Below are positions 17,050 to 26,933 of a stretch of DNA of 64,000 nucleotides, piece after piece (position 1 is the first letter of the stretch; each line of letters opens with the position of its first letter). Location of the stretch: contig JADJTQ010000009.1 in the NCBI GenBank assembly GCA_016711125.1, positions 91,001 through 155,000 of the forward strand, in the 5' to 3' direction. The position numbers and the translations under genes were made by a program. The DNA comes from Saprospiraceae bacterium (GTDB lineage Bacteria > Bacteroidota > Bacteroidia > Chitinophagales > Saprospiraceae). The notes beneath the pieces are model-generated. The model was not told the origin of the DNA, did not search any database, and worked only from the letters and a program-made list of their open reading frames with translations.

Positions 17050-18972
17050 TTACTTGATTTCAGCCAAAATCTGATCAGCCCATTCTTTAACTGTCATGTT
17101 GCCCTTGTCTCCCTCACCTTGCCTTCGTACGGATACTTGTGCGGTCGTTTGTTCCTTCTCACCGACGATGAGCATATACGGCACTTTACGTAATTCGGTA
17201 TCTCTGATTTTTCGACCAATCGACTCCGTCCGGGAGTCAATTGTACCTCTAAGACCAAGAGCAGCCAATTCTTCCTGCACTATAGCTGCGTAATCAAGAT
17301 AGAGATCGCTGATGGGCAAAATGGCATATTGTTCAGGACTAAGCCAAAGTGGAAATTTACCGGCGGTATGTTCGATTAAAACTCCTATAAATCGTTCCAT
17401 GGATCCAAAAGGTGCCCGGTGAATCATAACCGGTCGGTGGCTGGCATTATCGGAACCGATGTATTCGAGCTCGAATCGTTCTGGGAGGTTGTAGTCTACC
17501 TGAATGGTTCCGAGCTGCCAACTTCTGCCCAAAGCATCTTTAACCATAAAGTCAAGTTTTGGGCCATAAAAAGCGGCTTCACCCAAGACGACTACGGTTT
17601 CAAGGCCCACATCTTTGGTTGCATCGATGATTGCTTGTTCAGCTTTTTCCCAATTTTCGTCCGAACCGATGTATTTCTCCTTATTCTCCGGATCTCTAAG
17701 TGATATTTGAGCGGTATAGTTATCAAAGCCCAATTTGTTTAAAACCAACTTGGTGAGATCCAAAACACCAAGAAATTCATCTTTGAGTTGATCCGGAGTA
17801 CAAAAGATATGGGCATCATCCTGGGTAAATCCACGCACTCGCGATAGTCCGTGCAACTCACCACTTTGCTCATAGCGATACACGGTACCAAACTCCGCTA
17901 TTCTGATCGGGAGATCTCGGTAGGAGTGAGGTTTATGGCTATATATCTCACAGTGGTGTGGGCAATTCATCGGTTTGAGAAGAAACTCTTCTCCCTCCCT
18001 CGGAGTATTGATCGGTTGAAAACTATCCTTACCGTATTTTTCATAGTGCCCAGATGTCACATAAAGCTCTTTCTTCCCGATATGAGGGGTGATCACCGGT
18101 GCATAACCTCGTTTTAACTGTTCATTCTTCAAGAATTCTTCCATGCGGCTTCTCAATGCAGCACCCTTTGGTAACCAAATTGGCAGACCAGCACCTACTC
18201 TTTCCGAAAACATAAAAAGCTCTAGTTCAGTACCTAATTTTCGGTGATCTCTTTTTTTAGCTTCTTCTACAAATTCAAGATATTCCGTAAGATCTTTTTG
18301 CTTCGGAAAGGTGATGCCATAAATTCTGGTCATCATCTTGCGTTTTTCATCACCTCGCCAGTAAGCACCAGCAACATTCGTTAGTTTGATTGCCTTTATC
18401 TTGCTGGTATCCGGTAGGTGTGGTCCACGACACAAGTCAACAAAATTTCCTTGTTGGTAAAAGGTAATAGAACCGTCTTTCAAGTCATTTAGAAGCTCGA
18501 GTTTGTAGGGATCCTGTTTTTCGTTAAAATAGCTAATAGCCTCTTTTTTACTGACCTCTCTTCGTTGGTATTCGCTTTTTGCCTCCAACAGTACCTTCAT
18601 TTTTGCCTCAATGAGCGAAAGATCCTCCAAGGTTATCTGCCGATCACCAGTATCTATATCATAGTAAAATCCCATGTCGATTGGAGGCCCGATGCCAAAT
18701 TTTGTTTCAGGATACAAAGCTTCCAGTGCTTCAGCCATAAGGTGGGCTGAAGAATGCCAAAATGTTGCTTTTCCTTCAGGATCATTCCAGGTCAATAATT
18801 CGAGATTAGAGTCGAGATTGATCGGGCGGGTAGCATCCCATACCTCACCGTTTATTTTTGCGGTAAGTACGTTTCGAGCCAAACCTTCACTAATTGACCG
18901 GGCAATGTCCAGAGCAGTGACTCCTGCTTCATATTCCCTCACGTTGCCATCTGGGAAAGTAATGTGAATCAT
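17050..18972 (-). CDS. thrS: Threonine--tRNA ligase
   Basis: Class II aminoacyl-tRNA synthetase of 640 residues. It has an N-terminal TGS domain (MIHITFPDGNVREYEAGVTALDIA), the editing domain with HSSAHLMAEAL and CRGPHLPDTSKIKAIKL, and the catalytic core with the zinc-binding NCPHHCEIY and motif 2 YRYEQSGELHGLSRVRGFTQDDAHIFC. Motif 3 is HRAPFGSMERFIGVLIEHTAG, and the anticodon-binding domain is at the C-terminus. The ATG at 18972 is chosen because the TGS domain starts there. A longer frame to 19086 runs through the promoter TAGCTTTG (19002-19009 on the plus-strand coordinates). Confidence 0.97.
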   Translation of the reverse strand: MIHITFPDGNVREYEAGVTALDIARSISEGLARNVLTAKINGEVWDATRPINLDSNLELLTWNDPEGKATFWHSSAHLMAEALEALYPETKFGIGPPIDMGFYYDIDTGDRQITLEDLSLIEAKMKVLLEAKSEYQRREVSKKEAISYFNEKQDPYKLELLNDLKDGSITFYQQGNFVDLCRGPHLPDTSKIKAIKLTNVAGAYWRGDEKRKMMTRIYGITFPKQKDLTEYLEFVEEAKKRDHRKLGTELELFMFSERVGAGLPIWLPKGAALRSRMEEFLKNEQLKRGYAPVITPHIGKKELYVTSGHYEKYGKDSFQPINTPREGEEFLLKPMNCPHHCEIYSHKPHSYRDLPIRIAEFGTVYRYEQSGELHGLSRVRGFTQDDAHIFCTPDQLKDEFLGVLDLTKLVLNKLGFDNYTAQISLRDPENKEKYIGSDENWEKAEQAIIDATKDVGLETVVVLGEAAFYGPKLDFMVKDALGRSWQLGTIQVDYNLPERFELEYIGSDNASHRPVMIHRAPFGSMERFIGVLIEHTAGKFPLWLSPEQYAILPISDLYLDYAAIVQEELAALGLRGTIDSRTESIGRKIRDTELRKVPYMLIVGEKEQTTAQVSVRRQGEGDKGNMTVKEWADQILAEIK

Positions 18973-19001
18973 GATAAATTCAAGATTGATTAAACAGCCG
19001 G

Positions 19002-19009
19002 CAAAGCTA
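19002..19009 (-). promoter_or_regulatory. -7 promoter element of thrS
   Basis: TAGCTTTG on the minus strand is an exact TAnnTTTG match. It lies about 30 nt upstream of the thrS ATG. The -33 region is poor (TTTC). Confidence 0.5.
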
Positions 19010-19171
19010 GGGCAAATTTCCGAAGCTTGAAACCTATATGTTTGAATGATGCTGAAGTTGACCGGATCGCCAGAAAAAGGCTGCATTTTATCGTAGATCT
19101 GGTAGATATCCAGTTTTTACTAAATCCCCAGCCATATGAGTATTTCAAGCGACTCCGGGGCTAGAGATCCG

Positions 19172-20098
19172 CTAAAAGGCTTTGATATCGGTAAACGATT
19201 TGGTATTAAAGCTCAAACTTTGAAAATGATTTTCGGTGATGCTGACGGTTTCAGCAGCTAACTCATAAATATCGTCAGCTTGCTTATGAATAGCTACAAA
19301 TATAACCTCCGTTCCCACTGGTATACTGGCGAGACAAAAACCATTACCCCCCAAATAATTTAGACTCAAAATGCTTTGCTCCTTCTTAAGGATTGCAAAT
19401 AATACGGTGTTTGTTACCGTGTACCTAGGGTCTAATTTGATGCATACAGAATTTTTAGGGGCATCTGAGACATATTTGTCGACATTGATCCAGGCAAGAC
19501 GATCACTGAAACATTGGTACCCTACAATGAAAGAGGTGGTATCATTGTATTGCCACTGACCAGGAGTAATCGAAGACACAGTACTCGTTCGCTCCGCAGG
19601 TTCCCAATTAAATTCAGTACCATTGCGATAGCCAAAGAAAAGCTGCATAGCCGGGTCAAGTTTGTCGGCAGGTGACCAGAAGCAAGCCAAATGATCAGGT
19701 GACAATTGCAAGGGTTTTCCCTGATAAAATGCGGCAATATGATATGCTCCGGCCGAGATTAAGACCTTGCCATTCGAAATGGTGGATGCCTGATGTACGA
19801 GATAATCGCGCTTTTTGTCTAACTCAATCAGCTCAATAGTTACTTTTTCGCAAGAACAATAGTCGCCATTTGTAAAGGTAAACATGTTGGGTTTGAATAC
19901 AAACTCCGTTCCTCTTGGAGTCCGTATGATTATGGGTTCGATCAGGTTAAGATGGTAAGATAAGGTATCCGTTGCATTCGTAAATTCTTTGCTGAAATCG
20001 AATGGAATGGCTTCCTGAACGGGTATAAACTCATCGACTTCTTTGCAGGCAATGACCAGAAGGTAAAGTGCTAAAACGATGTGGGATAAAGTCTTCAT
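19172..20098 (-). CDS. Hypothetical lipoprotein in ECF sigma operon
   Basis: Protein of 308 residues that I do not recognise. The ATG at 20098 gives a clear lipoprotein signal (MKTLSHIVLALYLLVIAC with lipobox VIAC), so it is likely anchored to the outer membrane or exposed. The rest looks beta-rich, with two Cys in DYCSCEK. It starts 5 bp beyond the stop of the upstream membrane protein gene, placing it third in an operon led by an ECF sigma factor gene. It may be an effector or sensor controlled by that sigma factor, which is inference from position. Confidence 0.7.
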   Translation of the reverse strand: MKTLSHIVLALYLLVIACKEVDEFIPVQEAIPFDFSKEFTNATDTLSYHLNLIEPIIIRTPRGTEFVFKPNMFTFTNGDYCSCEKVTIELIELDKKRDYLVHQASTISNGKVLISAGAYHIAAFYQGKPLQLSPDHLACFWSPADKLDPAMQLFFGYRNGTEFNWEPAERTSTVSSITPGQWQYNDTTSFIVGYQCFSDRLAWINVDKYVSDAPKNSVCIKLDPRYTVTNTVLFAILKKEQSILSLNYLGGNGFCLASIPVGTEVIFVAIHKQADDIYELAAETVSITENHFQSLSFNTKSFTDIKAF

Positions 20099-20103
20099 GG
20101 GCA

Positions 20104-21462
20104 TTAAAATTGATGTTTCCACGATGCACCTAAATGATAGTGATTGTACCGCTGGCTCAATGGATATTCTGATGCCGTAAAGTCTCCCAGTGTTTGCCTA
20201 AAAGAGCATAATACGCGAAGCTTATTAGATTCACTCAATTCCAATTCGTAGCCAAGCGAAGCCGTGACATCCAGTCCTGTTCTGGATCTGAAAATGGGAA
20301 GTGAACGACTTTCTTTAGTATCAATACTGGTGATATGTTCATCAGGGGTCAAGATGTCTCCTTTAGTCCATAGAGCCAAATTCATGATGACTCCACCCTG
20401 AATAAAAAACTGATGATTTTGAACCTTAAATTTATAGGTTGCCATGACCGGTAATTCAAGTGCAGTGTAACGATTTTGACTTAGTTTGATTCGCTGGCCA
20501 TATTGAATTACAATGGATGAATCCTTTCGAATTTCTGGTACACCATTAACAAAAATTGTATCTATAATAATATTCTTGATGGTGCGTGTGGCTGACTCAT
20601 CGATATAGTCAAAAATCTCAAAAATCCGAGTGGCTCCCAGGCCGGTCTTGACTTCGAAACGGTCTCCGATATCAGCGCCAACCAAGGCCTGCAAGCTAAA
20701 GCTGGTCCGTTCTTTTTCCGTGCGTTCACGTAATGTTTGATAATTTGTCAATTCCGTCTCCTTTAGAGCATAATACTTGGACGGCAAGCCGCCGGATATT
20801 AATAATTCGAAAAAAGGACGTATCTGCAAGGAAGTTCTAAATGAAGGACAAACATCAATTTTTGGATCACGTAGATTCGTCTGAGGACTGAAGTCCAATC
20901 CCGGTATGCGTACAAAGTTCAATTTTTCAAAAGCGCCATCTGTCGGATCTTCAATTTTTGAATCACGGTATTCAGAAAAAATATTTTCGATCGACGGACT
21001 TGAGGCTGCAGCACCTGGAGCAAGTCCTCGAAGGTGTGATTGATTTATCGAAGAGCTGTTTTTGGATGTGGTGATTTGGTCGACCTCTACCAACGGATTT
21101 GCTGTTTTAGTAACTTTAGGCCGTGGGTTTATTGTATTTGCAACCTTATGGGTACTTGGAAGGGCGTGTTCAGAATCAATCGTAGAATGCTCAAGAATCG
21201 GTTTTGATGGATTGAAATAAATTTCAGGAACGATTGATTTCCCAGTATCGCTAACGTCAGACAAAGCGATATGATCTTCGGGACCAGGTTGGCTAAGTGA
21301 CCAGTAGAAAGCCAATACCGCGGGCAAAAGAATCAGGAATAACCAACGCCGGTTTTTACGTGGACGTAGTTGCAACTCAATAGCTTGCCAGGCAGAGTCA
21401 GGTACGTCAGTCTCAGCCAGGTAGATCTTTGATCTTATATTCCGATCAAATTGGTCGTTCAT
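20104..21462 (-). CDS. Membrane protein with N-terminal cytoplasmic region, one helix and C-terminal beta-barrel-like domain
   Basis: Protein of 452 residues, second gene in the ECF sigma operon, overlapping the sigma gene by 17 bp. The first 40 residues (MNDQFDRNIRSKIYLAETDVPDSAWQAIELQL) are cytoplasmic-like, then one membrane helix (WLFLILLPAVLAFYWSL). A long Ser/Pro/Thr-rich linker and a C-terminal region with the alternating strands of an outer-membrane-barrel-like fold follow (FRTSLQIRPFFELLISGGLP, LGASWKHQF at the end). In many Bacteroidota this layout follows an ECF sigma gene, and the N-terminal segment may act as an anti-sigma. No enzyme motif was seen. Confidence 0.7.
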   Translation of the reverse strand: MNDQFDRNIRSKIYLAETDVPDSAWQAIELQLRPRKNRRWLFLILLPAVLAFYWSLSQPGPEDHIALSDVSDTGKSIVPEIYFNPSKPILEHSTIDSEHALPSTHKVANTINPRPKVTKTANPLVEVDQITTSKNSSSINQSHLRGLAPGAAASSPSIENIFSEYRDSKIEDPTDGAFEKLNFVRIPGLDFSPQTNLRDPKIDVCPSFRTSLQIRPFFELLISGGLPSKYYALKETELTNYQTLRERTEKERTSFSLQALVGADIGDRFEVKTGLGATRIFEIFDYIDESATRTIKNIIIDTIFVNGVPEIRKDSSIVIQYGQRIKLSQNRYTALELPVMATYKFKVQNHQFFIQGGVIMNLALWTKGDILTPDEHITSIDTKESRSLPIFRSRTGLDVTASLGYELELSESNKLRVLCSFRQTLGDFTASEYPLSQRYNHYHLGASWKHQF

Positions 21463-21991
21463 GATGCATTGTCAATTCACAAATCTTTTGCTGTAGCTGT
21501 TTTCGAGCCTTGAGTAATTGGGTACGGGAAGTAGCCTCGTTAATCCCCAAAAGCTCACTAATTTCCCGATGCGAAAATCCTTCAATAACGTACATATTAA
21601 ATACCACTCTGTATCCTTCAGGCAGTTTCGAGATTAAAACGATGATTTCCTGTTCCGACATCGCATCAACGATCCCTGCCTCCACTTTTTCTTCAGCAAC
21701 ATGCTCTATACCCGTCTGCTCCATAGTCCACTTTTTGGTCTGATATTTTTTCAGACTGGCATTGACGAATATGCGACGTATCCATCCTTCAAATGATCCC
21801 TCGTTTTTGTATTGATGAATGTTTTGGTATAGACGTACAAATCCATCCTGAAGTATATCTTCGGCGTCTGCCTTATTACGAGCATATCGCAAGCAAACTG
21901 TCATCATCTTCCTGCTATAAAGCATGAATAGTTGCTTCTGACAAGATGCCTCTTGCCTGATGCAGCCTTCGATCAATGCTTCTTCGTTCAA
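21446..21991 (-). CDS. ECF-type RNA polymerase sigma-70 factor
   Basis: Sigma factor of 181 residues with region 2 (LFMLYSRKMMTVCLRYARNKADAEDILQDGFVRLYQNIHQYKNEGSFEGWIRRIFVNASL) and region 4 (LPEGYRVVFNMYVIEGFSHREISELLGINEATSRTQLLKARKQL). The reading frame begins with TTG at 21991, directly preceded by TGA. There is no ATG, so either TTG is the start or the 5' end is damaged. It overlaps the next gene, a membrane protein, by 17 bp. It probably directs transcription of its own operon and others in response to an envelope signal. Confidence 0.92.
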   Translation of the reverse strand: MNEEALIEGCIRQEASCQKQLFMLYSRKMMTVCLRYARNKADAEDILQDGFVRLYQNIHQYKNEGSFEGWIRRIFVNASLKKYQTKKWTMEQTGIEHVAEEKVEAGIVDAMSEQEIIVLISKLPEGYRVVFNMYVIEGFSHREISELLGINEATSRTQLLKARKQLQQKICELTMHHERPI

Positions 21992-22102
21992 TCAAATTCA
22001 GTTTGGTTTGGGTCTTCAGCAATATGATACCGAAGATGTTCCAATTGTTGCCTGGTTGTATAAAAAAGATTTGCCGGTAAGATCCAAATCGGGGGATTTA
22101 CG

Positions 22103-22303
22103 TCATTTGACTTCAAAAGTGATTTTCACATTCACTCGATACTTATCAATTCTGCCTTCCGATACGGTTGCACTTTGCTCCTGCACAAAAACAGATCGTA
22201 TATTTTTAACCGTTTCACTGGCTTTTTCGACCGCATTTCTGGTAGCATCTTCCCAACTCTTGCCCGAATCTGCCATGATTTCGATTACTTTAAGTATTGC
22301 CAT
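22103..22303 (-). CDS. Dodecin family protein
   Basis: Small protein of 66 residues with the dodecin pattern: MAILKVIEIMADSGKSWEDATRNAVEKASETVKNIRSVFVQEQSATV...YRVNVKITFEV. Dodecins form hollow 12-mers that bind flavin or CoA in the cytoplasm. This one has the SWEDA helix and the final VKITFEV strand but lacks the Trp-containing flavin stacking motif at the usual place, so the ligand is uncertain. It stands alone between the sigma operon and the TPR lipoprotein. Confidence 0.9.
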   Translation of the reverse strand: MAILKVIEIMADSGKSWEDATRNAVEKASETVKNIRSVFVQEQSATVSEGRIDKYRVNVKITFEVK

Positions 22304-22366
22304 GATTAATGCTTTTAAAAGATTTTATGATTGAAATTAAAACAAGTTTTGATATTTTTTAGGTCC

Positions 22367-23383
22367 TCACATACCTTGATTGAGTCTTTTGAGAGCCTCA
22401 CCGGCATCCATGTTCTTGGGATCGATCTGTAGTGTCTGTTCGTAATCGATACGGGCCCCATCTATTTCACCCATTAGCTCCCTTGTGAGGCCCCGGTAAA
22501 AATATGCTCTGACAAACAAGGGATCTATTTTCATCCTGAGATCAAAATGTGCTGCCGCCCGGATGAGACTATCCTGGTCAAGATACAAAAGTCCGAGATC
22601 ATAGTAAGGTTCGCTGTCATATGGTTCTATTTCTATCATTTGTCGATAGACCGCTTTGGCCTCCTCGATCCGGTTGGCTCGAGCCAAATATTGAGACTTT
22701 GCATGTAGTATGAGCCGGTGACCGGGCGATATTGTGAGGCCGGCATCAAAATACCTGAGCGCATCAGGGTTGTTTTGGGCCTCAAGCAAGTGACCAAGGT
22801 TTATCCAGGCATCGATCAGTTTCGGATTTTCCTTGGTTGCCAGCTGAAACTGGGCGATGGCTTGAGCAGTGTCACCATTTTCTTTGAATACCATCCCTTT
22901 CATAAAATACGCATCAGGATTCTGAGACTCAATCGATTGGATTTGTCGAAGTGTGGTCATCGCCTCTGAATATCTTTTCAATATCAATTGAAACTCTGAC
23001 AGTTTTAATAGAGTAGGTATCCGGCTATGGAAAAGTTTGGCAGTTGTTTCCATAGTCTCAAGAGCTTCCCGCGATTGGAGGTTATCGAGAAGAGCATCTG
23101 CGAGCAAATGCCATGCCTCCACATCGAGTGAATCAAGATTGGTAGATTTTTGCAGGTCAATTATTGCCTCCGGATACCTGCCCTGATCGTAGTACATGGC
23201 CCCCCTTTGAAACCGCAAATTGCCATCATTGAGATTTGATTGGATGAGGGCATTGAGTCGCTCCAGCTCGGGAATTATATTTTTTGCCACTACCTGCCCG
23301 TCTTGTACCTCCTGGGTTTGGCATCCCAATCCCAGACAGAGCGCCAATAAAAGGAGCAGACAAGAACCCAATAAATTTTTCAT
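22367..23383 (-). CDS. TPR-repeat lipoprotein
   Basis: Protein of 338 residues with a lipoprotein signal (MKNLLGSCLLLLLALCLGLGC, lipobox LGLGC) followed by about eight tetratricopeptide repeats, for example AMYYDQGRYPEAIIDLQKSTNLDSLDVEAWHLLADAL and PYYDLGLLYLDQDSLIRAAAHFDLRMKIDP. TPR solenoids mediate protein contacts, and in Bacteroidota such lipoproteins often serve in envelope or secretion assemblies. The specific partner is unknown. Confidence 0.88.
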   Translation of the reverse strand: MKNLLGSCLLLLLALCLGLGCQTQEVQDGQVVAKNIIPELERLNALIQSNLNDGNLRFQRGAMYYDQGRYPEAIIDLQKSTNLDSLDVEAWHLLADALLDNLQSREALETMETTAKLFHSRIPTLLKLSEFQLILKRYSEAMTTLRQIQSIESQNPDAYFMKGMVFKENGDTAQAIAQFQLATKENPKLIDAWINLGHLLEAQNNPDALRYFDAGLTISPGHRLILHAKSQYLARANRIEEAKAVYRQMIEIEPYDSEPYYDLGLLYLDQDSLIRAAAHFDLRMKIDPLFVRAYFYRGLTRELMGEIDGARIDYEQTLQIDPKNMDAGEALKRLNQGM

Positions 23384-23548
23384 CTCCGCTGTTAAATTCT
23401 ACGGAATAGATAACGCAAAGTTTTACATTTATCATGCCGTTTTAGGTGTGAATCCGCATTTTGCTAATTTGGCATGAGTGTTGCTGCATGTTGATCAGCG
23501 AAATATATATTAAGAATATATCTAATATTAGATTTACTCACTTGGCAT

Positions 23549-24795
23549 ATGCATATACTATCTTCGATCGGTCTTTCAATTTTAACATGCTCATTGTTTG
23601 CACAGGAGGCAAATATCTCAGGCTTTATAGAGCGTTATAAGGAAATTGCTATTGAAGAGATGCATCGCACTGGCATCCCGGCCAGTGTTAAATTGGCACA
23701 GGCAATACTTGAATCTGATGCCGGCAAAAGTGACTTGGCCACCAACAGCAACAATCACTTTGGGATCAAATGTGGCGTTGAATGGGACGGCCCAGTCTTC
23801 TATAAAAAGATGATGACCGGGACAGGAGGGGCCGGTTGATACCATCTTGTTTCCGGGCGTTCAACTCCCCCGAGGCATCCTTTATCGCTCATTCAGATTT
23901 TCTGATGGATCCGAGGAAGGCGTACAGATATGGCTTTCTTTTTGACCTCGATCCCCTGGATTACAAATCATGGGCCTGGGGTCTGAAGCAGGCCGGATAC
24001 GCGACCAACCCTCGTTATGCCATGCTCTTGATCAGTATTATCGAAACTAACGAGTTAAACGTATTTGATTATTACGAGCCTCAAAGTCTATTGGCTTCTG
24101 TCGGTGAGGCACCTCCTCCCCCTCCCAAACCAACTTATGAACACTCGGTCATTCAAAAACGTCAGTTGCAAACACCTGTATGGAAGCAGAAGCCGACCCA
24201 GGCACCAAAGATCGAAGGTATTGTGACGAATAATGGATTGAAAATGGTCTATGCCCACATTGGTGATACGCCGGCATCAATCGCAAAAGCCTATAATCAA
24301 CCGATTCGTGAGATTATCGCATTCAATGAAAAGATTGAACATAAAGAGCAAGTGCTTGAATACACCGAACGCGTATATTTTCAAAAGAAGAAAAGATCGT
24401 ACAAGGGAAGTATCAAATATCACAAGGTGGAGGAGAGCGAAACAATGTATGATATAGCCCAGATGTATGGCATTCTCCTCGAAAAGCTGTATATCCGTAA
24501 CAGAATGTTTCCCGGTACTGAACCTGCAGAAGGGGAGAAGATCCGACTGAAGGGTATGATCAAATCAAAGGATCGGCCTAAATTACGATATGTCGCTTCC
24601 AAAGACTTGGCTAGACAGGAAGTACCTGCGATCACACGTTACGATCAGATATCTCGAAAAAAGCACGTTGTTTCAGCTGGCGACACATTATACGGTATAG
24701 CCCTTGAATATCAGCTTTCTGTTGATATTTTAAAACGGATCAATAAAATGGACTCTAATTTGATTAAACCTGGACAGGTCCTGTTTATTGATTAA
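23549..24795 (+). CDS. Glucosaminidase-domain protein with LysM repeats (frameshifted)
   Basis: Secreted peptidoglycan hydrolase of about 415 residues after correction. It has a signal peptide (SSIGLSILTCSLFAQ), a glucosaminidase domain with the catalytic Glu region in KLAQAILESDAGKSDLATNSNNHFGIKC, and a Pro-rich linker (APPPPPKP). LysM-like modules follow, the clearest at the C-terminus (KKHVVSAGDTLYGIALEYQLSVDILKRINKMDSNLIKPGQVLFID). The frame breaks in an A run at 23804-23808. One more A gives FYKKDDDRDRRGRLIPSCFRAFNS, exactly the family sequence. The outer-membrane gene 12 bp downstream is probably in the same operon. Confidence 0.92.
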
Positions 24796-24807
24796 TTAGT
24801 TTTAAGC

Positions 24808-25496
24808 ATGAAAAATTGATTTTTTTTGGGTTTTTGCTCATTGGGCTCAAACATGGATTCTCTCAAAGCTATGCCTTCGGCCTGAAAGGCGGGCCTACGA
24901 TAGGGTTGCAACGTTGGAATAACTATCAGGGATCTGATCCATTGATTGCCTATCATATTGTCACTTTTATTGAGACCGCTCAGGAAGAAGAGCAGGGTTC
25001 GATTTTTGCAGAACTAGGATACCATGTCAAAGGACGTGCCGTGCATTTCAACTCATCAGTCAATCCTCTCACCGGGGCTAACTATGACGCGCGTAATTTT
25101 CAACTCCGGTTTAACAACGCATCCCTTTCGGCAGGTGCCAGAAAAAAGTTTGCATTGGGCAACTCTCTAGCCTATTATTCCTTAGCCGTCAGAGGTGAGT
25201 ATAATATTTCGGCAGACCTTGAAATATACGATGGGTTTGAGGCAGGAATTAATAAAGTACTCTATGGCATTACCCTTGGAGGTGGCTTTGAATTTCCATT
25301 TTCCGAGCTAATGGGAGGACTAATTGATATCCGATTCAGTCCCGATCTTTCACGCCAAATCTTTATTCCTCCTTTTGAGTGGGACAATCCATTCACCGGT
25401 AATCAAGAGGTATTCAGGGAGCAAAGCATCAAAAATCTGGCTTTTGAAATTTCACTGGGATTACGGTTTTTACATAAGATTGTATATGTGGAATAA
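24808..25496 (+). CDS. Outer-membrane beta-barrel protein (frameshifted at codon 3)
   Basis: Protein of about 229 residues. The ATG at 24808 followed by AAA and an A run (24811-24815) breaks at once. One more A gives MKKLIFFGFLLIGLKHGFSQ, a standard signal peptide. The mature part (SYAFGLKGGPTIGLQRWN...) has alternating amphipathic strands and ends near LAFEISLGLRFLHKIVYVE, as in PorT-like small barrels of Bacteroidota. It lies 12 bp after the glucosaminidase gene. The exact role is unknown. Confidence 0.75.
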
Positions 25497-25535
25497 TATG
25501 AATGACCACCCCGTAATATTTAGGGTGCATAGCTC

Positions 25536-26933
25536 TTAAAAAGCGTTTTGTCTGGATTTTCGGCCAAATACAGTGAGGAAAACAATTTTAATATCGAGCA
25601 GCAAATTCCAATTGGCGATGTACCACAAATCATGTTTAATCCTTTCGGTTTTTTGCTTGACTGTCTCAGTGGGACCACGCCAACCATTCACCTGGGCCCA
25701 GCCAGATATTCCTGGTTTAATGTAGTGCCTCACCATATATTCATCAACTATTTTCCGGAAGTCATTTTGTAGGTTGACCCGGTGTGGTCTTGGACCTACA
25801 ACACTCATCTCACCCCTGATTACATTAATAAACTGCGGAAGTTCATCCAAGTCATATTTACGAAGAAGTCGGCCAATACGTGTGACCCGAGGATCATTTT
25901 TTACCGTAGAACGGGTGCCATTTAGTGGGTCATCACAAACAGACATGGTTCTGAATTTGAGACATCGAAAAGTGGAGCCTGCCTCCCCTTTTCGGATTAG
26001 GGCATATAAGACAGCACCTCTGCTGTCAATCTTGATCAAAAGTGCAATCAATAGCATAATGGGCGATAGGAGAATCATCACCAGAGACGCAAATACCAGA
26101 TCAAAGGCTTTCTTGAACAAGTAATTTCTAAAATGATCCAATGGACTATTCCGAAGTTGATATACAGGTATGTTGCTGTCCAGTGAATACGAGCGGTAAT
26201 TATTTCCAAGATAATCCGGAGTTTCAGGAACCAGGTTGACCCGGATACCCCGAAGATCAGCGGTTCTGATAGCACTCTTAATGTCTTCTTCCTGTTGTTG
26301 GGGCAGATTGATGAAAATCTCATCAATGTGTCGGGTGTCCAGAATGCTGTCCAGATCTTTTAGTCCTCCCAGACGGTTATAAGACTCGATAGATTCGTCG
26401 CCGACGACTCCAACTAACTCAAAACCGAGATGGGCTTTTTGTTTGGCAAAAGTTGATATTCTGCTTACCCCGGCACCGCTACCAACCAGCAGGACATTAT
26501 AGTTGGAGCTCGAATACCGGTTTCGTCTCTTCATAAACTCGAAAAGAGGCTTTAGCAACACGATATTACCAAATGTAAAAAGGAAAATCGGCGCTAGTAA
26601 CGTCGACCGACTAAAATACTCTACTTTGAGTAATATAGTTAGTGTCGCCATAATGCCGATAAAAATAAATCCATTGCGAATAACTTGCCTAATTCGCTCT
26701 TGGAAGGAGCCCATAATATGGCTCTCTGGGTCGCCGTCTGCCAGTATGATAATTAACCAACTGATATTAAAAACGGCCAATAATGTCAAAAGGTCTTCTT
26801 GAAAACCTTGGTTTGAAAAGCTGTTTACTAGATCGGGGGTCCTGATAACAAGGACCACTAAAACGCACAAGTTCAATAAAAGACATTCATAAAACAGCCT
26901 TCCAAAGACGAGATACTGTCTTTTGGAAATCAT
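25536..26933 (-). CDS. Undecaprenyl-phosphate sugar phosphotransferase (WcaJ/polyprenyl glycosylphosphotransferase family)
   Basis: Inner-membrane enzyme of 465 residues that loads the first sugar phosphate onto undecaprenyl phosphate and so starts the exopolysaccharide repeat unit. It has N-terminal membrane helices (about residues 8-130), a CoA-binding-like domain (NVLLVGSGAGVSRISTFAKQK), one more membrane segment (LVFASLVMILLSPIMLLIALLIKID), and the catalytic domain with FRCLKFRTM, DELPQFINVIRGEMSVVGPRPHR and YMVRHYIKPGISGWAQVNGWRG. It is at the far end of the minus-strand polysaccharide locus, separated from it by 677 bp. The sugar (glucose, galactose or N-acetyl sugar) cannot be read from sequence. 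Confidence 0.93.
   Translation of the reverse strand: MISKRQYLVFGRLFYECLLLNLCVLVVLVIRTPDLVNSFSNQGFQEDLLTLLAVFNISWLIIILADGDPESHIMGSFQERIRQVIRNGFIFIGIMATLTILLKVEYFSRSTLLAPIFLFTFGNIVLLKPLFEFMKRRNRYSSSNYNVLLVGSGAGVSRISTFAKQKAHLGFELVGVVGDESIESYNRLGGLKDLDSILDTRHIDEIFINLPQQQEEDIKSAIRTADLRGIRVNLVPETPDYLGNNYRSYSLDSNIPVYQLRNSPLDHFRNYLFKKAFDLVFASLVMILLSPIMLLIALLIKIDSRGAVLYALIRKGEAGSTFRCLKFRTMSVCDDPLNGTRSTVKNDPRVTRIGRLLRKYDLDELPQFINVIRGEMSVVGPRPHRVNLQNDFRKIVDEYMVRHYIKPGISGWAQVNGWRGPTETVKQKTERIKHDLWYIANWNLLLDIKIVFLTVFGRKSRQNAF

Noticed and set aside
21960..22334. A 124-residue plus-strand reading frame
   Set aside because: It is antisense to dodecin and the sigma gene start, whose protein families are clear.
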